A program made the translations under genes and the position numbers. A stretch of DNA of 64,000 nucleotides from Prolixibacteraceae bacterium. GTDB lineage: Bacteria > Bacteroidota > Bacteroidia > Bacteroidales > Prolixibacteraceae. This document shows positions 42,401-50,580 of the stretch, in pieces; position 1 is the first letter of the stretch; every line of letters begins with the position of its first letter. A model generated the notes under the pieces. The model did not search any database. It had not been told where the DNA came from and worked only from the letters and a program-made list of their open reading frames with translations. The stretch lies in the NCBI GenBank assembly GCA_019459525.1, contig JAIBEY010000072.1, positions 62,001 through 126,000 on the forward strand, read 5' to 3'.

Positions 42401-42653
42401 GTGGATGTACAAACACCCCGCCAATTCCGGCTTTCTTGAATTCTTTCATCTGGAAGTCGATTCCTTCTTCGGAGATTTGTTCGTTCCAGTCCCAAAGTGG
42501 GGCACTCCGGTACTCCGATGGTGGATCAGCAAACAATTTTTTCAGTTCCGTGGAGGTGTAAATTCCTTCCTGGGCTGGCTTTTTCGTACAACTTATTGCA
42601 AAAAGAAGCAAAAGAGCCAATCCAACGCTAGCAAGTAAATAGATCTTTTTCAT
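39495..42653 (-). CDS. Secreted GH106-like glycosidase (candidate alpha-L-rhamnosidase)
   Basis: A 1052-residue lipoprotein-like enzyme (signal ends LLFAISCTKKP, lipobox Cys near 22). The catalytic-barrel opening APLWDWNEQISEEGIDFQMKEFKKAGIGGVFVHPR resembles the GH106/PF17132 family, with GHYWEHGWPIPGDG near 325 and SETYGGGGWEMNF near 395. Beta domains follow, and a beta-galactosidase-like jelly roll closes the protein (WTVSINGKEVSKTQG, later VLVNGQQAGLIAW). Family assignment is from the N-terminal pattern; the other GH106 protein at 46175-49216 shares it. It is the last gene of an operon with the beta-propeller enzyme (12-bp gap) and the isomerase. Confidence 0.75.
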   Translation of the reverse strand: MKKIYLLASVGLALLLLFAISCTKKPAQEGIYTSTELKKLFADPPSEYRSAPLWDWNEQISEEGIDFQMKEFKKAGIGGVFVHPRPGLLTEYLSEDWFHLFDYTVQKGKELDMKVWIYDENSYPSGFAGGHVPAEMPDSYKHGAGLSMEIQETLNVQLSDTIGVILKKTDAGFADITATATQEIGQKGTYYIFRKTYPGKSAWYGGFSYVDLLYPGVTQKFMDVTMTKGYEKNVADFGKTLPGIFTDEPNLEAAMGKGTMLRWTPDLWDVFQQRWGYDLKVNLPSLIEETGNWKKVRHDYYELILELFIDRWAKPWSKYCDEKNLDWTGHYWEHGWPIPGDGIDESAFYIWHQQPGVDMLGNRLDTAGLGGQFGNDRAVRELLSAANQAGRKRTLSETYGGGGWEMNFETQKRLVDWEVVMGVNFVNQHLSYYSLNGVRKFDYPPSFSYHEPWWEHYKLMGDYIGRISMAMSSGEQINQTLVLQPNTSAWMYFSRQDKNPAINGIRDGFKNFVYRMEQQHLEYDLGSENVLKELGSVKGKTLKVGKRDYSLVVIPAEMENIDQITFDLLVKYLDNGGKVLAFRKDVPMLNGETSAAVNELIGKSGENWVIAENLTDATALTLLKRDEFAMNDLTKNGMTYHQRRILDDGQVLFVVNSHPTKKASAEITVEGKTVSKLDLTNGKIYSYPVKPADGKITLSVDLEAAGSAMFTISNDKPTEPEYALVSGTETTVEPTGTVSVKRESDNIMMVNYLDLKTAKSDKKDVYFMNALIGLFNENGVEMGNPWQHKIQYKKTYLELDTLFKADSWFEASYHFQINADLSDEAMKSIRAVVERPEMWTVSINGKEVSKTQGSYWIDKSFPQFAVGQFLKPGKNTLTLKAPRMNVLAEVMPVYFIGDFLVKPAKQGFEIAGGNISGLGSWREAGLPFYSQKVAYSQTYSVTKTDATAFKVKLNKWNGSVAEVLVNGQQAGLIAWQPNELDVTSLLNDGDNEITVKIAGSLKNTFGYFFREANKWIYGPHEWNYAPEKAPDASGYFLMDYGLTEPFELMMVK

Positions 42654-42665
42654 CGTTCAGTTGGT

Positions 42666-43787
42666 TTATTGATTGGTATATGTGAGTTTACTTTTTCCGA
42701 TATTTTTTGACGTAGCAACAGCTATGCCTCGCTGATTTTTCTGATTCACGGCGCAATAGAAGTGATAAACAATGCCATCCCATTTCACCACAAACGATTT
42801 GTGTGCGTATTGGCTGTCATAATCCTCTGAAGACTGAATGAGATTCTCACCCGCCCAGTCGGTCCAGTTTACCAAATCGTAGGAGCAGGCAAACCGGTTA
42901 AATGCTCCTTTTTGGTTTTTCCAGAATGCTCCAAAATAAAACATGACCCACAGGTTATCTATTTTCCTGATTACAGCATCGCCGGTAATTCCTTCATGAT
43001 GGTTCAAAACGGGATCTTTTAGGTAGCGTTTCCAGTGAATCATATCATCAGACACAGCCATCCCAATTCGCTCCACATCCGGATTTGGGTTGATACTATC
43101 GCCTTTGGCGTTGTAATACATTATAAAAGGATAACCAAGCGTATTCGATTTGTCCCAAATAATGCTGCTTTTGTAAATGGTTGAATTTTCCCACCAGCGC
43201 ACATCCTTATCGGTTGACATCAGTACTGGTTTGCTTAAGCGTAGCCATTCATGCGCCTTTGCCGGATTTTTATCCGTATGGGCTATGCCTACAGAGAGCA
43301 ATCCTGCCTCGTAACCTTTATCGCTTCCACCAAGGTACGACATCCAGTATTTCCCCTGAAATTGTTCCCATTCGTAGTTCCCTTCCCATTCGGAATCCAG
43401 CAAACTGATATAACCGGCTTTTTGGGTACAGTCCCAGTCAGTATTGGTGGTGAAAGACATTAACTTTCCTTTGATTTGCCAGTCGAGCAGGTTTTTGCTT
43501 TGAGCCAGCCAGGTTTCGTACCCCGTGCCATCAAAAACAATGTAGGTCATGTACCAAATCGATCCTTTCCTGAAAACACTGGGAGAATCCAACATTTTTG
43601 AATCATCTTCAGGAGCCATGACTAAGCCATATTTATAGGGAGTTTTCACTTCTTGATAAATTTTTTCCATTTGTGCCGGAGGAACTTTGTTTTTGTCTGA
43701 CTGTGCATGTACGAGAAGGGCAAACAACATCAGCGAAAAGCTGGATGCTAGTTTTTTCAACGTACTATTATTTAGTTGCATTTTCAT
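42666..43787 (-). CDS. Secreted five-bladed beta-propeller glycosidase (GH43/GH32/GH117-like)
   Basis: A 373-residue enzyme with a signal peptide (about residues 1-30, ending VHAQ). Several blades show the typical opening: DSPSVFRKGSIWYMTYIVFDG, YETWLAQSKNLLDWQ, ERIGMAVSDDMIHWKRY, GDAVIRKIDNLWVMFYFGAF and RFACSYDLVNWTDW. These blade patterns are shared by GH43, GH32, GH68, GH117 and GH130 enzymes, so family and linkage cannot be fixed from sequence alone. It lies between the isomerase (24-bp gap) and the GH106-like enzyme, which suggests a role in releasing a sugar that the isomerase then handles. Confidence 0.78.
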   Translation of the reverse strand: MKMQLNNSTLKKLASSFSLMLFALLVHAQSDKNKVPPAQMEKIYQEVKTPYKYGLVMAPEDDSKMLDSPSVFRKGSIWYMTYIVFDGTGYETWLAQSKNLLDWQIKGKLMSFTTNTDWDCTQKAGYISLLDSEWEGNYEWEQFQGKYWMSYLGGSDKGYEAGLLSVGIAHTDKNPAKAHEWLRLSKPVLMSTDKDVRWWENSTIYKSSIIWDKSNTLGYPFIMYYNAKGDSINPNPDVERIGMAVSDDMIHWKRYLKDPVLNHHEGITGDAVIRKIDNLWVMFYFGAFWKNQKGAFNRFACSYDLVNWTDWAGENLIQSSEDYDSQYAHKSFVVKWDGIVYHFYCAVNQKNQRGIAVATSKNIGKSKLTYTNQ

Positions 43788-43811
43788 TTTTTTATCACGA
43801 GGAATATTGGT

Positions 43812-45224
43812 TTAGCAAACCTTCACTGTTTCAATTCCCAGAATGTTTCCCAATTTTTCAATTTTATCGGCAATGTGCCCGACGCCAATAGCGCAATGGT
43901 GGGCAGGACCTTGTTTCGACCATTCATTCATAAATCGTTTGGCACCAATCGAAAAGCGGTAGCGGCTGTTGGTATTCCCGATTTCAAGTACCGGTCCGGC
44001 AACAGACTCTCCTTCGGCAACAAGTAAAAAAACGCCATCTTTTCCTTCCACGACTGAAAGTAAAGTTACCGGTCCATGTTTTACGCTCATCTGAATCGAC
44101 AGTCCTTTGCCCGGTTTGCCGTGGTAAATGGGCAGCGGCACCAGTCTCACACGACCTTCGGCAATGGCAAAATGGGCAGGTCCGTCGTGTCCCAACATCA
44201 CCACATCGTCTTTGAAATCCATCAGGTAAAATTCGGAGAACGAACCTCCGGCGCCAAACTCAGCCATAATTTTCATGGCTTGTGCATTTTTCACCTCACA
44301 CTCACCCGCCACCGGAATATTCTTTCCCGTTAACAAGGTGTTTCCGGCAATAACCGAAGTCACTATATTTTCGTAAGCGTTTCCCGACTCGCCTTCGTAA
44401 TAGTAAGCCATCGAACCCAGATTACGGTTTTTGACTAATTTGTCTAAGGCAACGGAAGTCCGCGCAGCGCGCTCAATTTCGTAGGTTTCACATTCAGGTG
44501 CCACCTCAAAAGCAGCATGAAATTCCTGGATTTTTGATTGAACTTCGACATCAGTCACTTCGTCGCGGTATTTTTTCAGCTCGCACATTTCGAGCAGTTC
44601 GATGTGCGTGCCAAATACTGCCGATTGTTTGGTCAAGTCGGTATAAACATCAAGCATTCCGCCGTAATAATGGCCCAATACGCCCAGCCGATTGTTTCGC
44701 ATTGCAGCAGCCACACGAGCCGCTTCGGTCCAGGCTTCAATCTCTCGCCAGGCTTCCTCGTCCTGAAGATAACCCGTCACAAAGTCGTATTGAATTCCGG
44801 AGCGGTTAAACACGCTGGCAATCTCGGGAACTGAGCATGCCTGGCAATGTTCGAGCCATACTCCGGTCATTTTACCACGGTCACCCAGCTTGTTGAAAGC
44901 TTCGTAATCCAATTCGGCAACCGGCTGAAGGTTCAGGATAACCACCGGAACTTTCAGCTTTTGCGCTACAGGCAAAACCGTTGACGAAAGTGCGTAGGTG
45001 GAAACATACAGAAATACAATTTCCACATCCTGCGATTTCAGGTAATCGGCCGCTTCGCGCGCCTTAACTGGATTGTCAACCATTCCGGCATCGGCAACCT
45101 CAACGCCAAATCCGTCTATTTTGTTTTTGATTTGCTCCTGATAAGCTTTCAGATTGCCGAGCAATCCGTCGAATTGCGCCCAATAGGTGTCGAGGCCAAT
45201 TCCAAATAATCCAACTTTAGTCAT
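43812..45224 (-). CDS. L-arabinose/L-fucose isomerase-family protein
   Basis: This cytoplasmic 470-residue protein is of the arabinose/fucose isomerase superfamily (MTKVGLFGIGLDTYWAQFDGLLGNL; KLKVPVVILNLQPV; later LGHYYGGMLDVYTDLT). Metal-binding candidates lie near EFGAGGSFSEFY (about 305) and the His of AHHCAIGVGHI near the end. Many such proteins interconvert aldoses and ketoses in pentose or deoxyhexose catabolism. The exact sugar is unknown; L-rhamnose, L-fucose and L-arabinose all fit the neighbouring enzymes. It is the first gene of the operon that continues to 39495. Confidence 0.83.
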   Translation of the reverse strand: MTKVGLFGIGLDTYWAQFDGLLGNLKAYQEQIKNKIDGFGVEVADAGMVDNPVKAREAADYLKSQDVEIVFLYVSTYALSSTVLPVAQKLKVPVVILNLQPVAELDYEAFNKLGDRGKMTGVWLEHCQACSVPEIASVFNRSGIQYDFVTGYLQDEEAWREIEAWTEAARVAAAMRNNRLGVLGHYYGGMLDVYTDLTKQSAVFGTHIELLEMCELKKYRDEVTDVEVQSKIQEFHAAFEVAPECETYEIERAARTSVALDKLVKNRNLGSMAYYYEGESGNAYENIVTSVIAGNTLLTGKNIPVAGECEVKNAQAMKIMAEFGAGGSFSEFYLMDFKDDVVMLGHDGPAHFAIAEGRVRLVPLPIYHGKPGKGLSIQMSVKHGPVTLLSVVEGKDGVFLLVAEGESVAGPVLEIGNTNSRYRFSIGAKRFMNEWSKQGPAHHCAIGVGHIADKIEKLGNILGIETVKVC

Positions 45225-45581
45225 GTATAGCGGTTTAATTTATTTCAATCAGTGCTTTTCGTTGAGGCGCATACAGCTTTTTCTTTTCAATTTTGACTTC
45301 TGGATGCGCCTTGTTCTAACTCCTTTATTTGACCCCGGCTTAAAAGCCGGGGCTATTCATATTTGACTCCTCCGGAGTCACGATTGCTCATCAATGCACA
45401 AACCGTCAGAACCTTCACTGCACAAACTCCCTTCTCCACCGGAGAAGGACTGGGGATGAAGCAGCTTTAATTTACCCATCTTTTTTTTCTGCCCCCTAAA
45501 TCCCCCAAACGGGGGACTTTTCGTCCTGCAAACCGACAACGAATTCTTTTTAAAAAGAATCTGATCTGGAAATTCAGTCGC
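45225..45581. other. Intergenic region made largely of repeats
   Basis: Between the isomerase and the DUF559 gene the DNA holds two repeat copies: a diverged one (45331-45461) and a full one that starts at 45489 and runs into the DUF559 gene. A separate palindrome GACTCCTCCGGAGTC lies near 45365-45379. No coding sequence is seen. Confidence 0.65.
45331..45461. repeat. Composite palindromic repeat, diverged copy
   Basis: A C-rich hairpin (CCCCGGCTT 45333-45341 with AAGCCGGGG 45344-45352) stands 94 bp before the second arm AACTCCCTTCTCC-A-CCGGAGAAGG (45425 on), which continues ACTGGGGATGA. The second arm matches the other copies; the first arm has the same shape but a different sequence. Confidence 0.6.
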
Positions 45582-45622
45582 CTAACTCCCTTCACCGTTT
45601 GGGGAAGGGTTGGGGATGGGGT
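45489..45622. repeat. Composite palindromic repeat, copy 1 (overlaps the DUF559 3' end)
   Basis: Arm A is CTGCCCCCTAAATCCCCC, then AAACGGGGGA (hairpin CCCCC 45502-45506 with GGGGG 45511-45515). Arm B starts at 45584: AACTCCCTTCACC, then GTTTGGGGAAGG and TTGGGGATGGGG. The arms start 95 bp apart. Copies 2 and 3 have the same arms and spacing (96 and 95 bp). Confidence 0.75.
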
Positions 45623-46013
45623 TTTGTAATTTCAGAAAATCCTTAATCGATTTCATTACCTCCTTTGTCCGATCAATTACTTCTTCATTTGTAAACCTCA
45701 AAACGTTGATTCCAAATTCATTCAATTCATAGGTTCTGTTTTCATCCCATTCCCTTTGTGCTTCCTGATTATGAATCCCTCCATCAACTTCAATAGCCAA
45801 CTTCTTCTCATGGCAATAAAAGTCGAGGATAAAAATATCTACAGGATGTTGTCTTCTGAATTTCAAATCATTTAATTTTTTATTTCTCAATTTTTGCCAT
45901 AAAATCTTTTCTTCCACGGTCATGTTTTTTCTCAATTCCGCAGCCTGAGCCTTCGTTGTTGCCGAAGCTCCATAGTAAAAATCATATTCAAAAGAGTCAT
46001 TTAGCCTGACCAT
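45582..46013 (-). CDS. DUF559 / Vsr-like endonuclease-domain protein
   Basis: A 143-residue protein of the DUF559 family (PD-(D/E)XK nuclease fold related to Vsr). The expected motifs are ELRKNMTVEEKILWQKLRNKKLNDLKFRRQHPVDIFILDFYCHEKKLAIEVDGGIH, containing the D-I-F-I-L-D and E-V-D catalytic pattern, then GINVLRFTNEEV. The last codons (PIPNPSPNGEGS) are encoded inside arm B of repeat copy 1, and the stop codon coincides with the arm's first base. Repeat copy 2 begins 26 bp upstream of the ATG. Function is unknown; mismatch or repeat-associated nicking, or a selfish role, are possible. It interrupts an otherwise uniform glycan-degradation cluster. Confidence 0.85.
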   Translation of the reverse strand: MVRLNDSFEYDFYYGASATTKAQAAELRKNMTVEEKILWQKLRNKKLNDLKFRRQHPVDIFILDFYCHEKKLAIEVDGGIHNQEAQREWDENRTYELNEFGINVLRFTNEEVIDRTKEVMKSIKDFLKLQNPIPNPSPNGEGS

Positions 46014-46039
46014 ATTTTATTAATTGAGACATTCATTTT

Positions 46040-46171
46040 CTGCCTCCTAAATCTCCCACGAGAGGGGAGACTTCGGGCAGCATATATTCACCATATTTTC
46101 ACATTCAGCAAGAATGCTTTTGAAAACCAATACCCAACTCCCATCTCCCCGGAGAAGGGCTGGGGATGAGG
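46040..46171. repeat. Composite palindromic repeat, copy 2
   Basis: Arm A (CTGCCTCCTAAATCTCCC, then ACGAGAGGGGAGA, from 46040) and arm B (AACTCCCATCTCCCCGGAGA, from 46136, ending TGGGGATGAGG at 46171) are 96 bp apart. Arm B ends 4 bp before the stop codon of the minus-strand GH106 gene. Confidence 0.72.
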
Positions 46172-46174
46172 CTG

Positions 46175-49100
46175 CTATTTCACCAAAATCCTCACTGGTC
46201 CAATCAGTCCGGATTTTAATAGCTCCGAGTCTTTTTTGTAGAACTTTCCGGTAGTAAACGTGTACCGGCCGGAGGTTCTGTGTTGATGCTTAACAAGCCA
46301 TTCGGGCCATTGGCGATTTTTAATTCCGTCGTCGGGTTTTTGCTCATCGCCAATCAAACGGTTTGGCCAAAGGTTTGCCACTTCAATGTCGATTTGATTT
46401 TCGCCAGGAACGAGCGCATCCGAAATTTTTACCTGATACGGTGCAGTCCAGATCACACCCATATCCTTTCCATTAATATGAACACGGGCCAGATTATAGA
46501 CTTCACCCAGATCAAGGAAAATATCCGACTTTTTATCAGCAAATGTATTTTCTGCTAAGTTGATCGTTTGGTGATATATAGCTATTCCGGAATAGTATTT
46601 AATTCCATCTTCCGGTCGGCTCGTCCAATCGGTGAGTTTGTCAAAACTGATGCTTGTCGGACCGCCCCATTTCGGGTTGAATGACACTTTCCAGGAACCA
46701 TTAACCTCAGTCAAAACTTTCGAATCGGGGAAGTTTTTTTCTGATTTAATTTTGGCGGTTGGCGCAATTTCATTCCTGTTGAAGACTATAAAATAGCTTT
46801 GATAGGAATCAAACTGAAGGGAAATTTGCATCCGATCCTTCTCCAATTTAAAATCAGGAAGCAATCGGGTTTCGCCCGTCAGTGGATCCCACAATTCAGG
46901 CGTTCCCTCGCTCACACGAAATGTACAAAGGGTGTTTACTGCCTCTTTGGTTGTGTTGGACACAAAATAAATATCCAAATCTTTCAGTGTGCGGTGGGTG
47001 TAGCGAACAGGTCCATATGATTCAAAATCCTGGAGTACACCCATCTTTTTAAGTAATTCTGCTGTTTGATCGTAGTTCGGATAAAGTTCAGGTAGTTTAA
47101 TATTGGAGAGTTCTCCACCCCAATAAATCTTACCTTTTCCAAGCCGAATTTCGGCGATTTCGGTAGGGCTATCGGTTTTCCCCCACATGGTTTCGGCTTT
47201 TAAAGCAAGCTCACGATCACATTTGGGATAATCCATCAGACTTGGCGATTTGCGGGGAGGATTTCCAACTACAACAGCTCCGGCTTTTACCAATGATTCG
47301 ATTTTGTCCAGCAATTCAGGAGTCATCGTTTCCATAGTCGGCAAAACCAGCAAGCGATAAGTTGCTCCACCCGGAAAAACAACCCGGTTATCTTTTACAG
47401 TCGCAGTTTTCAGTTGCGAAGGCGAACATCCGTCGAAGTTGTAGCCTTTCCGGTCAGGAAGAACTTCATCGCCGGTTAATGCAGAAGCCGGAGCACGAAA
47501 CACATGAGGCGCGCCTTCCGGAGTCAGGTAAAGAATATCGGCTTCCGTTCGACCCTGCTGTAAAATATGTGAGCAGCGAGTAATATATTTGTGGTATCCG
47601 TCAGCCATTGGCCACCAGGTCTGACTGCGATCCCAGTGCACGCCGTACGGACCCATGGTCATTCCGGGTTTCAGGTCATCGTTGAGGTACTGATGTTGAA
47701 AAGTGTGATAAACGAACCGATTAATTCCGGCAGCAAAAGCCCAATCACCCTGATTTTTCATCGATCCCGGATTTTGTCTCCAGTCTTCTTTGTGGGCGGT
47801 AAACGCTTCGGCAGCCACAACAGGCTGTCCGTTAACATGTGCAATTGAAGCCGCCTGAATGCAGCTAAACGACGAATTGAACCCATAATCCTTACTCCAG
47901 AATTCGCACATCGGCACATCGGCCAAAGCGCCCAATTCCATATCTGCCGTCGGGTTCATGTCGTATGGCTCAATCGAAAAGCCTAGGTTATACTTTTGCC
48001 CGTATTTTTTCAGGTGCAGGGCATGATTTTCAATCACCAATTCCATTCCGGTTTGCCGTAAATCCCACAAAAAACGCTCACTTTTTTCCAGACTTTCAAC
48101 TACCAGCCCTGAATAAACCGGATAAAACGGTAGCGGATCGTAGCCTCTCCTTTTTTTGAATTCTTCACGGAAACGCGGAGTCCAGTTTTGTGCACCCATT
48201 TCCCAGCTGTCCATGTGAAGCATTTTCAAACCTCCCTGAAGATTTTTATCCGGAATACCAATCTTTTTGAACAGCTTTCCGGTGAAATTTTCCATGTGCG
48301 CATTGATGGCTGTGGTATCCATTTTGTCGGCTTCAAAACCCAGACCGGGTGCCGGAGCCGGACGTGTAACCGCACCGTTGTTTCGGCTTCCCAGGCGCAT
48401 AATGGTCCATTTCCCAGCCGGAACTTTCCAATCGAGCGTTCCATCCGGTTTCAGGAAACGGGTGACATCCATGATTTTATTTTTTGCAACAACAGCATCT
48501 TTTTGCGGTTCCCGATAATTAGCCAGCGATGGCAGAAACTGTTTCACATCCTTTGCCGAAGTATAAGGAGCGCGATAATAAAGTGCTTTTTCGTCAATGT
48601 CCTCAATTTGAACATCTCCCAGCGGCGTCGGAAATGCAAGCACTGCCACATCTTCATAATAATCGTTCCAGCGAACTTTCAGCTCATCTGTAAAACTTCC
48701 TTCGCCAAAATAGGGCTTTTTGGGTGCAGGCTTTGGTAACGTAATTATCTTTTTTTCACCTCCTGAAACCTCTATACTGGTGGAAACCAAATGCTGCATC
48801 GATTCTTGTCCTGAAACCCACGGTCCACCGCTTCCCGACCAGCCCGGGCCAACGCCCAAGGTAATGGCAATGCCCAAACGTTCGGCTTCACGCACCGCAT
48901 GTTTGAATAAATCCTGCCATTGTTCACTCAAAAAATCAACAGGACCGCGCGGAACACCGACATTCACTTCCAGAAAAACGAGGTTGCCGATACCGACCTT
49001 TTTCATCGATTCCAGATCGGCAGTCATGGCTTCTTTCGACATGTTTCCGTCCATAAAATACCAGTAAACACCCGGACGTGCTGCGTCAGGCGGATTTCGG

Positions 49101-49216
49101 AAATCGGCTTTCAGTTTCGTAATTTCCGGTTCATCTCCTGAGGGGTAATTAAAGCAGATGAAAGTAAAACTGGCAATTGCGAGCAAAACAGGAAGTATTA
49201 TTTTCGATTGTTTCAT
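46175..49216 (-). CDS. GH106-type glycosidase (candidate alpha-L-rhamnosidase)
   Basis: A 1013-residue secreted protein. I choose the ATG at 49214-49216 (MKQSKIILPVLLAI), which starts the signal peptide; an in-frame ATG at 49243 would overlap the next gene. The family opening is strong: FRNPPDAARPGVYWYFMDGNMSKEAMTADLESMKKVGIGNLVFLEVNVGVPRG, then GVGPGWSGSGGPWVSGQESMQHLV. This is the PF17132 alpha-L-rhamnosidase pattern. A C-terminal jelly-roll (NLARVHINGKDMGVIWTAPYQV) closes it. The stop lies 4 bp from repeat copy 2. The gene lies 13 bp after the WbsX-like gene on the same strand, so the pair is an operon. Confidence 0.85.
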   Translation of the reverse strand: MKQSKIILPVLLAIASFTFICFNYPSGDEPEITKLKADFRNPPDAARPGVYWYFMDGNMSKEAMTADLESMKKVGIGNLVFLEVNVGVPRGPVDFLSEQWQDLFKHAVREAERLGIAITLGVGPGWSGSGGPWVSGQESMQHLVSTSIEVSGGEKKIITLPKPAPKKPYFGEGSFTDELKVRWNDYYEDVAVLAFPTPLGDVQIEDIDEKALYYRAPYTSAKDVKQFLPSLANYREPQKDAVVAKNKIMDVTRFLKPDGTLDWKVPAGKWTIMRLGSRNNGAVTRPAPAPGLGFEADKMDTTAINAHMENFTGKLFKKIGIPDKNLQGGLKMLHMDSWEMGAQNWTPRFREEFKKRRGYDPLPFYPVYSGLVVESLEKSERFLWDLRQTGMELVIENHALHLKKYGQKYNLGFSIEPYDMNPTADMELGALADVPMCEFWSKDYGFNSSFSCIQAASIAHVNGQPVVAAEAFTAHKEDWRQNPGSMKNQGDWAFAAGINRFVYHTFQHQYLNDDLKPGMTMGPYGVHWDRSQTWWPMADGYHKYITRCSHILQQGRTEADILYLTPEGAPHVFRAPASALTGDEVLPDRKGYNFDGCSPSQLKTATVKDNRVVFPGGATYRLLVLPTMETMTPELLDKIESLVKAGAVVVGNPPRKSPSLMDYPKCDRELALKAETMWGKTDSPTEIAEIRLGKGKIYWGGELSNIKLPELYPNYDQTAELLKKMGVLQDFESYGPVRYTHRTLKDLDIYFVSNTTKEAVNTLCTFRVSEGTPELWDPLTGETRLLPDFKLEKDRMQISLQFDSYQSYFIVFNRNEIAPTAKIKSEKNFPDSKVLTEVNGSWKVSFNPKWGGPTSISFDKLTDWTSRPEDGIKYYSGIAIYHQTINLAENTFADKKSDIFLDLGEVYNLARVHINGKDMGVIWTAPYQVKISDALVPGENQIDIEVANLWPNRLIGDEQKPDDGIKNRQWPEWLVKHQHRTSGRYTFTTGKFYKKDSELLKSGLIGPVRILVK

Positions 49217-49229
49217 AAAATGATGGTTA

Positions 49230-50423
49230 CTAGTTGAATACATTTTTTACAGCTTCCAGATAGCCAAATTTATTTTTGGTATCGGGTTCCAGGTAGCTTC
49301 CTTCGGTCCATTCGTTCCAGCAGTTGATGTTCAGGATTCGCGGCCCGTTTGGATCTGCCAGCAACTTGTCTTTGGTCATCTGCAAGGCTTTTTGAAAGTT
49401 TTCGGGCGTGTTGTTCCCGATGATATTCATAAACGGATATCCGTAGTTTCCCCATTCCGATTTCAAATCGCAGCGCGGACTCGAATCCCAGCCCATAGAA
49501 ACGTTCGGGAAATACGGAATTGGATATTCGGTTTTGGCTTTGTCCCAATGCTTCATGTATTGGTCTCGAACCAGGTTGTAATCGGTTTGGCGGTCGGGCA
49601 AAGTGGCATGATGAATCCAGACGTATGATGTCGCGGAGTCGAAGCCTAACAATTTCATCAGTTCTGGAACATTGGCCGGAACTTTTTCAACGGGTAAAAT
49701 GGGTTGCCCCCAGGCCACCATGTTCCAGTGAATGCCTTTCAACCCGGCAGCAATTGCTTTTTTGTTCAGCCGTTCCATCGCTGCTTTGGTGGCTTCAATG
49801 CTCCCAAACCCTTCAATGAATTTCTGGATGTCGTACACCGAAAAGTAAGGTTTGCCGTCAATCTTCCAGTAATTGGGCTTCTTGAAATAGGTCGCGATTA
49901 ATTCATCTCCGATTTCTTCGAATCGTTCAGGCGATACTTTCCCAGGATAGAGCAGTTTTTGGTTGGTTCCCCTCGTGTATGGATGAATCTCCACCCAATC
50001 GTGGTTGGCCCACATGAATGCAAATTTGATTTTATTCGCATTCTTCGCTTTCAGAAAACCTTCGTCGATGCAGCGATTCAGGAAAGGCCCATCTTCGTAC
50101 ATGTACCAGTCAAAAATGAAACAATCGATGCCATAATTCGAAGCCGCTTTAATTTTTTGCTCCATCACTTTCGGATCTTTTTCATCGGTAAAGCCCCACA
50201 ATGGGATCTTGGGTTGATCATGGCCCGGAAAGCGCGGCTGAGCCGCTTTCACCAGTTCCCATTCCGACCAGCCTGCACCTTTGTTTTGAATGTTTCGGGC
50301 ATCATCGGTATGGTAGTTCGGGAAATAATAAGCTGCAACCGTAATTTTGCTATCCTTCTTTTGGGCAAAAAGAAATGCTGGCAGCAGGAAAAGTGCAAGC
50401 AGGAAAAGGAGTATGTTTTTCAT
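49230..50423 (-). CDS. GH99-like / WbsX-family protein
   Basis: A 397-residue secreted protein with signal peptide (about residues 1-20, ending FAQKK). The WbsX/GH99-like pattern is clear: VAAYYFPNYHTDD at the start, GWSEWELVKAAQPRFPGHDQPKIPLWGF, then YGIDCFIFDWYMYEDGPFLNRC, FAFMWANHDWVEIHPY and, near the end, ILNINCWNEWTEGSYLEPD. Such proteins are TIM-barrel glycosidase relatives found in Bacteroidota glycan clusters; the linkage they act on is not known to me. It is followed by the GH106 gene and preceded, beyond repeat copy 3, by the GH78 gene. Confidence 0.85.
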   Translation of the reverse strand: MKNILLFLLALFLLPAFLFAQKKDSKITVAAYYFPNYHTDDARNIQNKGAGWSEWELVKAAQPRFPGHDQPKIPLWGFTDEKDPKVMEQKIKAASNYGIDCFIFDWYMYEDGPFLNRCIDEGFLKAKNANKIKFAFMWANHDWVEIHPYTRGTNQKLLYPGKVSPERFEEIGDELIATYFKKPNYWKIDGKPYFSVYDIQKFIEGFGSIEATKAAMERLNKKAIAAGLKGIHWNMVAWGQPILPVEKVPANVPELMKLLGFDSATSYVWIHHATLPDRQTDYNLVRDQYMKHWDKAKTEYPIPYFPNVSMGWDSSPRCDLKSEWGNYGYPFMNIIGNNTPENFQKALQMTKDKLLADPNGPRILNINCWNEWTEGSYLEPDTKNKFGYLEAVKNVFN

Positions 50424-50452
50424 TTTAGATAGGTTTTATTTTATTCTATTTA

Positions 50453-50580
50453 TCGCCCCCTAAATCCCCCAAACGGGGGAATTTGGCGTTCTGCCAACTG
50501 ACATCAAATCCCCTCGTATGAGAATTTGTCTCTGGTTTTCAAGCCCAAACTTCCTTCCCTATTTTGGTGAAGGGGTGGAA
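50453..50580. repeat. Composite palindromic repeat, copy 3 (overlaps the GH78 3' end)
   Basis: Arm A is CGCCCCCTAAATCCCCC then AAACGGGGGA (from 50453). Arm B starts at 50548 (AACTTCCTTCCC, then GGTGAAGGGGTGGAA), 95 bp later. The GH78 stop codon (50559-50561) lies inside arm B, so the enzyme's last codons (TPSPK) come from the repeat. Confidence 0.7.

Noticed and set aside
40411-42638. Plus-strand frames of up to 136 codons opposite the GH106-like gene
   Set aside because: They are shadows of a 1052-codon gene with clear domain motifs and carry no recognisable protein sequence.
45225-46174. The DUF559 gene as part of a restriction or defence island
   Set aside because: No methyltransferase, helicase or other defence gene is near; all neighbours are sugar enzymes.
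49217-49243. The upstream ATG of the GH106 gene
   Set aside because: It would put nine extra residues before the signal peptide and overlap the previous gene; the ATG at 49216 starts a normal signal sequence.
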